In this document: in pieces, positions 44,058-52,764 of the stretch
Layout: every line of letters begins with the position of its first letter
How positions within the stretch are numbered: position 1 is the stretch's first letter
Source of the DNA: an uncultured Eubacteriales bacterium
GTDB taxonomy: Bacteria; Bacillota; Clostridia; UBA1381; UMGS1253
Direction of reading: 5' to 3'
Length of the DNA: 64,000 nucleotides
Assembly: GCA_902492065.1 (NCBI GenBank)
Contig: CABUKE010000003.1
Coordinates: 62,001-126,000, forward strand
Made by a program: the position numbers and the translations under genes
The notes under the pieces: generated by a model
Told to the model about the DNA's origin: nothing
Databases searched by the model: none
The model's input: only the letters and a program-made list of their open reading frames with translations

Positions 44058-45495
44058 TACGATTGGCCACGACCTGCACTACAATGTGTGGCTCGTGGCA
44101 AAACTGTTTTTTGACGAAAAGGATGCCGTTCACATTACTTCAACGGCTATATATGAAAACGATACTGTTACGGCGCAGACACGGCTGAAATTTGAAACCG
44201 CGTCCATATCCGATACGTATTCGTTCCCGTGCCCCGGCAATGCAGATGCTCATACAAAAAAGCGGCTGACCTCTGCCGTGTGCGGGATGTCGCTTTACCG
44301 GGCCGCGCAGAAGCTGCGCCCGCGCCGGCTCCCATGGGGCGTGATGACGGGTATCCGCCCGGCAAAGCCAATCCGGCAGATGCTGACTGCCGGCCAGCCG
44401 GAGGAGGAGATTTTGCGCTATATGCACGCGCTTTACGGTGCAAGCGAGCAAAAGCTCCGTCTCGCGCTTGAGGTAGCAAAAAACGAACTGCCGCTGATTG
44501 CGCAGAACGGCAAGGACGATATCGGACTCTACATCGGCATCCCCTTCTGTCCGACGCGCTGCCTATATTGCTCGTTCGTTTCGACCGATCTGCGGCGCAC
44601 CAAGCAGTATGTACCTGAGTATTTGCGCCTGCTTGTGCGTGAGATTGAGCATAGTGCGCGCCTGACCAAAGCGGCGGGCAAGCGGATCCAGAGCATTTAT
44701 ATCGGCGGCGGCACGCCGACCTCCATCACGGCGCAGGAGCTTGAGGTTCTGCTCGCCGCGGTCGCGCGTTGTTTTGACACGGGTTCCCCTGCGGAATACT
44801 GTGTCGAGGCGGGCCGTCCCGACACCATCACGCAGGAGAAATTAAGCGTGTTAAAGCAATACGGCGTAACGCGAATCAGCATTAATCCACAGACGATGCA
44901 CGCGCGCACGCTGGAGCTGATTGGACGCAGCCACACGCCAGACGACATCGACAATGCGTTTACGCTCGCACGGCGTGCGGGCTTTGACAGCATCAATGCC
45001 GACCTGATTGCCGCCCTTCCCGGCGAAACGGAAGACGACTTCGCAAAGACGCTCAAGGCAATCGACGCCTATAGCCCGGAAAACATCACCGTACATACCA
45101 TGTCCATCAAACGCGGCAGTGCGCTGCATGAGCGGCTTGGGGAATACGACCTGACGACGCCGGACACGGCGTACAACATGCTCGATTTGTCGCAGGAATT
45201 CATGGCGCAGACGGGCCGTGCGCCGTACTATATCTACCGACAGAAGAACATGCTTGGGAACCTCGAAAACGTGGGGTACAGCCTGCCGGGGCATGAAAGC
45301 CTCTACAATGTGAATATTATGGAAGAGGTGCAGAGCATTCTGGCGCTCGGGTGCGGCGGCTCATCAAAGGCCGTGGACCGGACCGGAGAGCGGATTGAGC
45401 GGGTCTATAATTTTAAAGGACCAATCGAATATATTACACGTTTTGATGAAATACTTGCAAAGAAGGACGAATTCTTCAGCCTGCTTGACGGCTGA
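44041..45495 (+). CDS. hemZ: Coproporphyrinogen dehydrogenase HemZ
   Basis: 484 residues. A leading domain of about 150 residues precedes a radical SAM core with the cluster Cys in CPTRCLYCSF (CxxxCxxC, about 167-176), SIYIGGGTPTSI and the HemN-type region. HemZ proteins are the oxygen-independent coproporphyrinogen oxidase-like enzymes of Firmicutes, and some may be heme chaperones or have other roles. The ATG at 44041 lies in a different frame inside the end of the MBL gene; longer upstream frames lack support. It is followed after 14 bases by the nucleoside kinase. Confidence 0.9.
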   Translation: MSMTIDTIGHDLHYNVWLVAKLFFDEKDAVHITSTAIYENDTVTAQTRLKFETASISDTYSFPCPGNADAHTKKRLTSAVCGMSLYRAAQKLRPRRLPWGVMTGIRPAKPIRQMLTAGQPEEEILRYMHALYGASEQKLRLALEVAKNELPLIAQNGKDDIGLYIGIPFCPTRCLYCSFVSTDLRRTKQYVPEYLRLLVREIEHSARLTKAAGKRIQSIYIGGGTPTSITAQELEVLLAAVARCFDTGSPAEYCVEAGRPDTITQEKLSVLKQYGVTRISINPQTMHARTLELIGRSHTPDDIDNAFTLARRAGFDSINADLIAALPGETEDDFAKTLKAIDAYSPENITVHTMSIKRGSALHERLGEYDLTTPDTAYNMLDLSQEFMAQTGRAPYYIYRQKNMLGNLENVGYSLPGHESLYNVNIMEEVQSILALGCGGSSKAVDRTGERIERVYNFKGPIEYITRFDEILAKKDEFFSLLDG

Positions 45496-45509
45496 AAGGC
45501 GGTGGAACC

Positions 45510-47132
45510 ATGCTTTATATCAATTCTTGTGAATATCCCTATGTCCCGGGCCAGACGCTCCGGGACTACATCGACGCGCCGTATGCGGTGTGCGCGCAGG
45601 TCAACCATGCGGTGTGCCCGCTTGACCTTGTCCCAAAGGACGGCGAAACAATCCAGCTTTTGGACGCGAACAGCCGGGGCGGCTTTTTCTGCTACCGCCA
45701 GACGCTGATTCTGATGTTTTTGACTGCGGTGCGCAGTGTATTTGGAAAAACGAACTGTATCGTGCGCCATTCCATCAGCAAAACGACCTACTGTGAGGTC
45801 GACCTTCCTCCCGCGCTCAAGATTGACGCGGACCGCAAAATCCTCGCGTATATGCGAAAGCTGCAGGAGCAGAATATGCCGATACTGCGCCACACCTGCA
45901 CGACAGAGGAAGCGGCAGAATTGTTTTTACAGGAGGGCGATCATGCCAGCGCGGACGCAATGCGCCATCTTGGGCGCGATACGGTGAACCTGTATCAGAT
46001 TGAAAACGGACATTTTCACCTCTCCGGCGTGCTGGCGGTCAGTACTGGCTGTATCGGGAAGTTTGATTTAAAAAAATACAAAAACGGATTTCTGCTGGGC
46101 TATCCAAACCACGAATCCGGCGGGAAAATCCCGCCGTTTGACAGTGCGCCCCAGCTCTCGAAAATGATTGAGCAGTATTCGCTTTGGGAGGATGTGCTCT
46201 CTATCAGAAATGTATCCGATTTGAACTATCACATCGAGCATGCGGACATTTTCGATATGATTTTGATGCAGGAGGGCCTGCATGAGAAAAAAATCGCCGG
46301 GATTGCCGACCAGATCAAACAGGGCACGCCCAATGTCAAGGTCGTGCTGATTACCGGGCCGTCTTCATCGGGGAAGACCACCTTTGCCAGCAAACTCGAC
46401 ATCCAGCTCCGTATTAACTCGCTCACGCCAATCAAAATTTCGTTGGATAATTACTATCGGGACGTGGAAAACGCCTTGCGCAACGAGGACGGATCGTTCA
46501 ATTTTGAAGATCTCGAGGCCATTGACTATCAGTTGTTTAATGAACACCTTGCCAGCCTGATTGCCGGCGAGGAGGTCGAAGTACCGTTGTTCAGCTTTGA
46601 GAAGGGGCGCCGCCTCCCGGAAGGGCAAAAATTGCGCCTCGCGGAAGGGCATGTCCTGATTGTAGAAGGGATTCACGCGCTCAATGAAAAACTAACGAGC
46701 GCGGTGAGCGATAAAAATAAGTTTAAAATCTACACCTCTCCGATTACGGATTTGAGCTTTGACAATTATAACCCCATCTCGCCGACCGATACGCGCCTCA
46801 TCCGGCGGCTCGTGCGCGACTTTAGCTTCCGGTGCAGTTCAGCGCAAAACACATTTGATTTGTGGCCGTCGGTGCAGAAGGGCGAGGTAAAAAATATCTT
46901 TCCATGCGAAAAGAATGCCGACGTTGTATTTAATTCGACCATCATTTACGAATTTTGCGTATTTAAGCGGTATGCAGAAGCAATTCTGCGCGACATCGGG
47001 CGCAGCAGCCGCCACTATGCGCTGGCGCAGCGGCTACTTGAAATCCTGTCCTACTTCCACGGCATGGACGACTATAAAATCCCGTCCACATCGCTGATCC
47101 GCGAGTTTATTGGCGGTAGTATTTTCGGGTAA
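45510..47132 (+). CDS. Nucleoside (uridine-type) kinase with N-terminal domains
   Basis: 540 residues. An N-terminal TGS-like region (about 1-60) and a threonyl-tRNA-synthetase second-domain-like region (about 65-190, with RHTCTTEEAAELF) precede the kinase. The kinase has Walker A VLITGPSSSGKTTFASKL (about 277-294), ISLDNYYRDVENAL, VIVEGIHALNEKL and FSFRCSSAQNTFDLW. This fused form is widespread in Clostridia and annotated as uridine kinase or nucleoside kinase; its precise substrate is unsettled. It starts behind AAAGGCGGTGG. Confidence 0.9.
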   Translation: MLYINSCEYPYVPGQTLRDYIDAPYAVCAQVNHAVCPLDLVPKDGETIQLLDANSRGGFFCYRQTLILMFLTAVRSVFGKTNCIVRHSISKTTYCEVDLPPALKIDADRKILAYMRKLQEQNMPILRHTCTTEEAAELFLQEGDHASADAMRHLGRDTVNLYQIENGHFHLSGVLAVSTGCIGKFDLKKYKNGFLLGYPNHESGGKIPPFDSAPQLSKMIEQYSLWEDVLSIRNVSDLNYHIEHADIFDMILMQEGLHEKKIAGIADQIKQGTPNVKVVLITGPSSSGKTTFASKLDIQLRINSLTPIKISLDNYYRDVENALRNEDGSFNFEDLEAIDYQLFNEHLASLIAGEEVEVPLFSFEKGRRLPEGQKLRLAEGHVLIVEGIHALNEKLTSAVSDKNKFKIYTSPITDLSFDNYNPISPTDTRLIRRLVRDFSFRCSSAQNTFDLWPSVQKGEVKNIFPCEKNADVVFNSTIIYEFCVFKRYAEAILRDIGRSSRHYALAQRLLEILSYFHGMDDYKIPSTSLIREFIGGSIFG

Positions 47133-47146
47133 AGGGAGTGATTTGC

Positions 47147-48079
47147 TTGATTCTTTCCGCATCGCGCCGGACGGATATCCCCTGCTGTTACGGCGAATGG
47201 TTTCTCGGCCGGCTCCGGGAGGGGTACGCTCTCGTACGCAACCCTATGAACCATGCGCAGATCAGCCGCATCCCCCTTTCGCCCGCGCTTGTAGACGGTA
47301 TTGTTTTCTGGACAAAGGATGCGCACAACTTTCTCCCATATTTGCAAGAGATTGATGCCATGGGTTACCGATATTACTTTCAATTTACACTTACTCCTTA
47401 CGGAAGAGAGCTCGAACCCGGTCTGCGTTCCAAACGGGATATTCTGTATACCTTTCTCGCCCTGAGCGAGCGGATTGGGAAGGAGCGGGTTCTATGGCGC
47501 TACGACCCCATTATACTCAATGACGAATGGACGGCCGAGCGTCACACAGAGGCATTTGCCAAGCTGTGCGCCCGTCTGTCGCCATATACGCAACGCGTGA
47601 CCATCAGTTTTGTGGATCAGTATAAAAACATCCGCAGTGGAGGAATCCGGCCGCTTACAGCGGAGGAAATCCTCCTGCTTGGAGAACGCTTCGGACGTAT
47701 CGCCGCCGAACACCGGCTCCCCATCGTCACCTGCTGTGAGGAGGCGGATTTGTCCGCTTTCGGAATTGGGCACGGAAGCTGCATTGATGCGGCGCTGCTT
47801 GAACAACTCTGCGGATGCCCGCTCGACATTGCAGCTGACAAGAATCAACGCGGCGGGTGCGGCTGTGTGGAAAGCATTGACCTCGGAACGTACAACACCT
47901 GTCCGAACGGATGCCTCTACTGTTATGCAAACCGCAGTACCGCCTCTGCCGCCGCTAACTACAAACGCTGCGACCCAAAAAGTCCGCTTTTATGCGATCA
48001 TCTAAAAGACGGAGAAACGCCGCGGGAACGGAACGTAAAAACACACAGGCGGCTTCAGCAAACGCTTCCCTTTCTATAA
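47147..48079 (+). CDS. DUF1848 protein
   Basis: 310 residues from a TTG start at 47147, six bases after AAAGGGAGTG. This gives MILSASRRTDIPCCYGEWF, the usual DUF1848 beginning; a GTG at 47138 in frame is inside the ribosome site. Features: FWTKDAHNFLPYL, VLWRYDPIILND, QYKNI and a C-terminal Cys cluster CPNGCLYCYANRS (about 258-270), plus CGCVES. The cluster suggests an iron-sulfur centre related to radical SAM/spore-photoproduct-like proteins. The reaction is unknown. Last gene before a terminator. Confidence 0.88.
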   Translation: MILSASRRTDIPCCYGEWFLGRLREGYALVRNPMNHAQISRIPLSPALVDGIVFWTKDAHNFLPYLQEIDAMGYRYYFQFTLTPYGRELEPGLRSKRDILYTFLALSERIGKERVLWRYDPIILNDEWTAERHTEAFAKLCARLSPYTQRVTISFVDQYKNIRSGGIRPLTAEEILLLGERFGRIAAEHRLPIVTCCEEADLSAFGIGHGSCIDAALLEQLCGCPLDIAADKNQRGGCGCVESIDLGTYNTCPNGCLYCYANRSTASAAANYKRCDPKSPLLCDHLKDGETPRERNVKTHRRLQQTLPFL

Positions 48080-48088
48080 AAAAGCACA

Positions 48089-48118
48089 CAAAAAACCGCC
48101 CTGCCGGGCGGCTTTCTT
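48089..48118. terminator. Bidirectional terminator
   Basis: CCGCCC-TGC-CGGGCGG stem with A run before and CTTTCTTT after, between convergent genes. Confidence 0.85.
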
Positions 48119-48930
48119 TATAATTCCATCCATTTTACATTGACGTCTACCTGACACACGTTGATTGCCGTATATTCGTATACAGCATGATACACAGCCT
48201 TTTGCACCTGCTCTGCAACTGCCTTGACCGCATATCCATAACGCACCGCGATGTCCAGCGTGATGTATGCACCCTGTGGCTTTGACTCGAGGCTGCACCG
48301 CATGTTCTTCCCCACGCCCTCGACCTTGCCGGCCTCAATTTGGCAAATCGTAATAATCACATTGTCCGCAATATGGTAGTCGCCGCGGTAGCTAAAGTTC
48401 GGCCGCACAACGGACTTTGTCGTTTGAAACGCATGTCTGCCACGCTTCCCGCGGTTAAAAATCTGCAACGTGTCAAGCAAAACACCGGAAAAGTCCTTTT
48501 TAATTTCAAACGTCGGAACGGGTATGACATGCTTACCCTGCGTCTGGCGGATTTTTTTCGCTTTTGCAATCTCCTCTTCCGTCGCTACTTCCTCTATCCG
48601 TATCGTGCGCTCAATCGGGCCAATTTCCAGCGTTTTTGCGATTTCTTCTACCATTTTGTCCGACGTTCCCAAAATCAGGATACTTTCTGGTTTATAACGG
48701 CGGATTGCGGCGCGTACCTGTGCGGCATGTTCCGGGTCCCGGAACAGCGCCCGCCGGATGGAACCGATTTTCGTTGGTTCTTTCTTGGCAGAATAGCCCG
48801 ACAGAAGCTCGTTTCCGCGAATCAGCAGCCCATCGTCGATGATACACTCCATCCCCGCCTCATTTGCAACCCAGGTCGCCCGGTAGCTTTTTCCACTCCC
48901 GCTCGGCCCAACAAACGCAAACACCTTCAT
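48118..48930 (-). CDS. P-loop NTPase fused to an Asp23/Gls24 domain
   Basis: 270 residues. An N-terminal P-loop FAFVGPSGSGKSYRATWVA (about 4-22) lies in a ~165-residue nucleoside-kinase-like or ATPase domain, with SILILGTSDKMVEEIAKTL. The last ~100 residues follow the Asp23/Gls24 alkaline-shock pattern: YHIADNVIITICQIEAGKVEGVGKNM, YITLDIAVRYGYAVKAVAEQVQKAVYHAVYEYTA and a closing NVCQVDVNVKW strand. Asp23 proteins are envelope-associated stress proteins. The role of a fused NTPase is unknown. The start is 4 bases after the rex stop (AAGGAG then ATG), so it is co-transcribed with the redox regulator. Confidence 0.82.
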   Translation of the reverse strand: MKVFAFVGPSGSGKSYRATWVANEAGMECIIDDGLLIRGNELLSGYSAKKEPTKIGSIRRALFRDPEHAAQVRAAIRRYKPESILILGTSDKMVEEIAKTLEIGPIERTIRIEEVATEEEIAKAKKIRQTQGKHVIPVPTFEIKKDFSGVLLDTLQIFNRGKRGRHAFQTTKSVVRPNFSYRGDYHIADNVIITICQIEAGKVEGVGKNMRCSLESKPQGAYITLDIAVRYGYAVKAVAEQVQKAVYHAVYEYTAINVCQVDVNVKWMEL

Positions 48931-48934
48931 ACGG

Positions 48935-49591
48935 CTACTCCTTCTCTTCCAGCATATTTTTTCTCGTCCGGAGCTGGTACGACAGCGTCATCATGCTATC
49001 CGACAAATGCACGTTCTCCACCACGACATCCTCCGGCACCTTCAAATCCATATAGGAAAAATTCAAAAGCCCTTTAATCCCGCACGCAATCATCGTATCG
49101 GCAACTTCTTTTGTGCAGACGCGCGGCACAGCCAAAATTCCAATGCTCGCCGGATGCTCGTGTAAAAAGTTTTCCATTTCCGCAATATCATATACCGTTA
49201 CGCCGTTAATTTGTGACCCAATCTTTGCCGGGTCAGCGTCAAAAATTGCAATCAGTTTAAACCCTCGTTTTTCAAACCCGCCGTGGTTTGCCAGCGCATG
49301 GCCAAGATTTCCCGCTCCGGCAATGATAATCTTGTGACCGTCGCGCAGGCCGAGGATGCCCCCAATTTCATGGTACAGCTCCTCCACGTTGTAGCCATAT
49401 CCCTGCTGGCCAAATCCGCCGAAACAGTTTAAATCCTGCCGAATCTGAGAGGCGGTCACGTTCATCTTTTCGCTTAATTCCTTGGAAGAAATGCGCTTAA
49501 TATTCTGGCTTAAAAGTTCTCCCAAATACCGATAGTAACGCGGCAAACGCCGGATCACAACAAGCGATATTTTTCTGCCATTATAATTCAT
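48935..49591 (-). CDS. rex: Redox-sensing transcriptional repressor Rex
   Basis: 218 residues. Winged helix (VVIRRLPRYYRYLGELL, SSKELSEKMNVTASQIRQDLNCFGGFGQQGYGYNV) and an NADH-binding Rossmann domain (IIAGAGNLGHALANH). Rex senses the NADH/NAD+ ratio and represses fermentation genes until NADH builds up. The ATG at 49591 gives the family-typical MNYNGRKISL start; an ATG at 49621 in frame has no ribosome site. Two Rex-like sites flank its own promoter. The P-loop/Asp23 gene follows directly. Confidence 0.95.
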   Translation of the reverse strand: MNYNGRKISLVVIRRLPRYYRYLGELLSQNIKRISSKELSEKMNVTASQIRQDLNCFGGFGQQGYGYNVEELYHEIGGILGLRDGHKIIIAGAGNLGHALANHGGFEKRGFKLIAIFDADPAKIGSQINGVTVYDIAEMENFLHEHPASIGILAVPRVCTKEVADTMIACGIKGLLNFSYMDLKVPEDVVVENVHLSDSMMTLSYQLRTRKNMLEEKE

Positions 49592-49640
49592 TCCTGATTC
49601 CCCTAACCCTTTGCGTTTCATAGATTTCTTACAAATATCT

Positions 49641-49706
49641 TATGAAAATTTAACAGAATAAATTATAGCACGTTCGCTCCTATAAATCAAGTTAAATTTT
49701 TCACAA
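49641..49706 (-). promoter_or_regulatory. rex promoter flanked by Rex-like sites
   Basis: Minus strand TTGATT (49690-49685), 17 bases, TATAAT (49667-49662). TTGTGAAAAATTTAAC (49706-49691) abuts the -35. On the plus strand TATGAAAATTTAACAG (49641-49656) lies at about +1 to +15. Both approximate the Rex consensus TTGTTAA-N4-TTAACAA. Confidence 0.65.
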
Positions 49707-50423
49707 ACTTTTATTTTCATCGTCCTGTCTTTTCTTTTTTCGCCATACAATCAAATAAATTGCAAGCGCAATCGCCACCAGACTCAGCGCGCTGAGCAGA
49801 ATTGTCGTCTGGTTATGTAAAATCGCCGCACCGTCGCCCGTACCCGGGCCATCCCCATCCGAGGATGCCGTGCCATTCTGCTGTACGCTGTCGCCCCCCG
49901 TCTGGTAAGAGGATAAATATTTCCCAAGCAATGCAGTCTCCGACCGGTATTCTGCAAGGGTTTCCTTTGATTCGTACTCCGCCGCATAGTCGCCGCTTAG
50001 CGCAACGGAATAATTTGCCGCAGAGTCAAGCAATTCCTCCCCTGCGTACAGCTCCTCAAGCTGTTCGCTCCGCATACCGCCGTTCCCCGTCTGCGTCCGG
50101 GTAACTGCGCTAATGCCGGAAAAGTATGGGTATGCATCTCCGCCTTCTGCAATTTTTTTGCGAATCAGGTCATAGACCTCCTGTCCGCTTAACCGCTTCA
50201 CAATTACCGTTCCGGCTTTCTCTGTTCCTTCGTCCTGCGTTTCCGCCGCTTCCTGCGCCGCCGTCCGGCTCACAATGGCAAAGTCGCTGTCCGTCATGAT
50301 ACGGCATGTGTCCGCAAGCACAGCCGCCGTCTTTTCAATATCTCCGCTCTGCGCGGAAACCGCAACCGTACAAAACATACTCAAAGCAAGCAAAAGCACG
50401 ATACTATTGATTCGTTTCTTCAT
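49701..50423 (-). CDS. Membrane-anchored extracellular protein, unknown function
   Basis: 240 residues: a signal peptide (to about AVSAQS, 25), an extracytoplasmic domain (about 26-175), a low-complexity linker rich in Gly, Ser and Asp (about 176-200), one transmembrane helix (about 208-228) and a basic tail KKKRQ. The segments VIVKRLSGQEVYDLIRKKIAEGG and NYSVALSGDYAAEYESK faintly resemble the C-terminal half of 5'-nucleotidases, without a catalytic metal domain. That resemblance is weak. It overlaps the DUF6062 gene by 20 bases with GGAGG before its ATG. Confidence 0.75.
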   Translation of the reverse strand: MKKRINSIVLLLALSMFCTVAVSAQSGDIEKTAAVLADTCRIMTDSDFAIVSRTAAQEAAETQDEGTEKAGTVIVKRLSGQEVYDLIRKKIAEGGDAYPYFSGISAVTRTQTGNGGMRSEQLEELYAGEELLDSAANYSVALSGDYAAEYESKETLAEYRSETALLGKYLSSYQTGGDSVQQNGTASSDGDGPGTGDGAAILHNQTTILLSALSLVAIALAIYLIVWRKKKRQDDENKSL

Positions 50424-51177
50424 TCGTATCCTCCTCTATATCTGCCCGATACCCCGCCAGCGTCAAAACGACGCGCTGGGGCGCGTCTTTTGCCGTTCCC
50501 CATTCCATGTCCTTGTTGCGGTAGTCAAACTTGAGCGTAAACTTGTGAATATCCTCCTGCAAAGCCGAAAGCATGGCCTGCTGCTTCTGGTATAGCGCCG
50601 CGGTGAAACGCCGCGCCGCCTCTGCGCCAAGATACTGTCCACTCTTTTGCACCAGCTCGCGGTAATGCGGCAGGCAGAAGCCCGTACACGCGTCAAACTT
50701 ATTGCGAAACGCTTCCTCCTTGTCCCATAGATAAAATACCACGTCCAGATACCGCTCCATCGTCGCATCTACATTTTTGCAGATGGCGCACCCCTCCTCC
50801 ACTGTAGTAATCGCCGCGCCGAGTACCGCGCCCGGCGTGGAGGCCGCGTCCTTCTTTTTAAACAGGCCGCCCCGCTTTTCACCCGCACCGGCGACGTTCG
50901 CCCCCACCGTGTCAAGCCGCTCGCGTACGCTTTGCAAATGCGTATCCAGCACGAGCGCAAGACTGAGCTTGTTCTGCCGGTCGGCCAACATGGAAAAATG
51001 GCGCGCGCAAAAGCCGAGCGAATTGGTCAGCATACGTGCGTCCGGCTCCATCATGGACGCGCCGAGCGTATAGTCGACCCGCTCGTTTTCAAGCCGCCGC
51101 GCGAGCGTACAGAGCGGACAGCCTACTGCCGTGTCGAACGCCTCGTTGACTGGTATGGTGTAAATTGTTTCTTTCAT
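50404..51177 (-). CDS. DUF6062 family protein
   Basis: 257 residues, cytoplasmic. Paired Cys motifs CPLC (about 20-23) and CAIC (about 121-124), each followed later by a matching Cys-x-x-His: GFCARHF (about 55-61) and GFCLPHY (about 162-168). Two similar Cys2-CxxH units suggest an internal repeat that binds metal or an Fe-S cluster. I assign the DUF6062 name from memory of this pattern. No enzymatic role is known to me. The ATG at 51177 follows AAGGACGGGG; it overlaps the GNAT stop by four bases (ATGA). Confidence 0.75.
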   Translation of the reverse strand: MKETIYTIPVNEAFDTAVGCPLCTLARRLENERVDYTLGASMMEPDARMLTNSLGFCARHFSMLADRQNKLSLALVLDTHLQSVRERLDTVGANVAGAGEKRGGLFKKKDAASTPGAVLGAAITTVEEGCAICKNVDATMERYLDVVFYLWDKEEAFRNKFDACTGFCLPHYRELVQKSGQYLGAEAARRFTAALYQKQQAMLSALQEDIHKFTLKFDYRNKDMEWGTAKDAPQRVVLTLAGYRADIEEDTNEETNQ

Positions 51178-51716
51178 CGTATCCCCGTCCTTCGGTCTAT
51201 CCAGTATATTTGTATAAACATGTGAAAAAACCCGCTGAAGCCTTCCCAGTAAAGTACGCCCCCGCACGAGCGGATTACCGCCGCAGAGGCTACGTTGCGC
51301 TTGTCACACGAGACCATGACACGCGTCAGCCCGAGGCGGTCCGCCTCCTGCAGCACAAGCCCAAGCTGCTGCTTAGCGTAGCCTTTGCCCCGCTCGGTCG
51401 GGCGAATCGAATAGCCAATGTGCCCGCCGCCGCGCTTCATCTCCTCCGAGAGTGTGTGGCGGAGCTGGATCGTGCCGATAATGCGACCATTGCCCCTATG
51501 TACGGAAAAATATGTCGTCGCCGCCACGCCCCACGGCGAAGCCGCCGCGTCGCCATAACGTGCCGCCTGCGCAAGCCAGTCCTTGTAGTCTGTATAGTCG
51601 GCCAGCCCGCATGCACCCTGGATTTTCTTTTCGCCAAAGGCAAGAAACTCCTTCCGGTATGCCATTGCCCGTCCTTCGTGGCACATAGACGGTTTTTCCA
51701 GCACAAGCTCGTCCAT
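51174..51716 (-). CDS. GNAT family N-acetyltransferase
   Basis: 180 residues of the RimJ/GNAT_3-like type. Acetyl-CoA site GGGHIGYSIRPTERGKGYAKQQLGLVLQEADRLGLTRVMVSCDKRNVAS in segments, with RGKGYA at about 119-124. The substrate is unknown. The ATG at 51716 follows AAAGGAGG; longer upstream frames run into the intergenic hairpin. First gene of a three-gene run with DUF6062 and the membrane protein. Confidence 0.88.
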   Translation of the reverse strand: MDELVLEKPSMCHEGRAMAYRKEFLAFGEKKIQGACGLADYTDYKDWLAQAARYGDAAASPWGVAATTYFSVHRGNGRIIGTIQLRHTLSEEMKRGGGHIGYSIRPTERGKGYAKQQLGLVLQEADRLGLTRVMVSCDKRNVASAAVIRSCGGVLYWEGFSGFFHMFIQIYWIDRRTGIR

Positions 51717-51743
51717 GCTCTTTTCCTCCTTTCTGTTCTGAAA

Positions 51744-51765
51744 AAAGAAGGCATAAAATATGCCT
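51744..51765. other. Intergenic AT-rich hairpin
   Basis: AAGGCATA-AAA-TATGCCTT with flanking T/A runs, between the divergent GNAT and OGG genes. It resembles a weak terminator on either strand. In the minus direction it would sit in the GNAT leader. Confidence 0.4.
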
Positions 51766-51822
51766 TTTATTATATCACACCTTATGCTATAATGAAAGTA
51801 TATTTTTGATTGGGTGAATGCT

Positions 51823-52701
51823 ATGCAAAATGCTATGCAAGTAGAAGAAACGAACAAGCATATTGTCCTGCGCAGCGTGACGGAGTTTGATTTGGAGCAG
51901 ACCTTTTCGTGCGGGCAATGTTTCCGCTGGGTGCAGGATACCGACGGGACGTATACCGGCCTTTATGGCGCGCATCCTCTGCGTATTGGGCAGCAGGGCG
52001 ACGTTATTACGCTGTATCATACGACGAAGGAAGAATATGAAACAATTTGGCGCGGTTACTTTGACCTTGACGCCGATTACTGCGCGATTCAGGCGCATCT
52101 CGCACGCGATGCTGTTATGCGCCGGGCCATAAGCGCGGGGCGCGGCATTCGCCTGCTGGCGCAGGAACCGTTTGAAACGCTTATTTCCTTCATCGTCTCC
52201 GCCAACAACAATATCCCGCGCATTCAGGGAATCATCGCGCGGCTCTGCGAGTCGTTCGGCGCGCCGGTTCCGTTCGAGGGCAGAACCGTCTATGCCTTTC
52301 CCACAGCCGAAACGCTTGCCGGCCTCACACGCGCAGACCTTGCGCCCCTGCGGGCGGGCTTCCGTGACAAATATATCCTCGACGCGGCGCAGAAGGCGGC
52401 TTCCGGTACGGTCAACCTTACCGCCGTGTACGGCATGGACTATGCCGCAGCAAAGCAAGAGCTGAAAAAGGTAATGGGCGTGGGCGACAAGGTGGCGGAC
52501 TGTGTGCTGCTGTTCGGTTTTCAAAAATATGACGCTTTCCCGGTCGACGTATGGGTACGGCGCATACTCGAGCATTGTTATCCCGGCGGCGCGCACCGCA
52601 GCGACGCGGCCGCGTTTGCGAGCGAACGGTTCGGCCCCTACGGCGGCTTTGCCCAGCAATACCTGTTCTATTACGCGCGGGAAAACAAGATTGCAAAATA
52701 G
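51823..52701 (+). CDS. 8-oxoguanine DNA glycosylase (OGG1-like)
   Basis: 292 residues. An N-terminal OGG domain (DLEQTFSCGQCFRWVQ) and a helix-hairpin-helix-GPD domain with FISFIVSANNNIPRI-type segment, the hairpin MGVGDKVADCVLLFGF carrying the Schiff-base Lys, and the catalytic Asp in FPVDVWVRRIL. It removes oxidised guanine and may nick the abasic site. The ATG at 51823 follows GGGTGA; a GTG nine bases earlier is also in frame. A TATAAT at 51788-51793 probably serves as its -10. Confidence 0.92.
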   Translation: MQNAMQVEETNKHIVLRSVTEFDLEQTFSCGQCFRWVQDTDGTYTGLYGAHPLRIGQQGDVITLYHTTKEEYETIWRGYFDLDADYCAIQAHLARDAVMRRAISAGRGIRLLAQEPFETLISFIVSANNNIPRIQGIIARLCESFGAPVPFEGRTVYAFPTAETLAGLTRADLAPLRAGFRDKYILDAAQKAASGTVNLTAVYGMDYAAAKQELKKVMGVGDKVADCVLLFGFQKYDAFPVDVWVRRILEHCYPGGAHRSDAAAFASERFGPYGGFAQQYLFYYARENKIAK

Positions 52702-52703
52702 CA

Positions 52704-52732
52704 TTGATTTTTGCGCCGGATTGCTATATAAT
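52704..52732 (+). promoter_or_regulatory. Promoter of tyrS operon
   Basis: TTGATT (52704-52709), 17 bases, TATAAT (52727-52732), with only ~30 bases to the tyrS start; no room for a T-box. Confidence 0.75.
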
Positions 52733-52764
52733 AGCTTAAACAATATAAATATGGAGTGAAATTG

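Noticed and set aside
52702..52764. T-box riboswitch before tyrS
   Set aside because: The promoter lies only about 30 bases before the start codon, leaving no space for a T-box leader.
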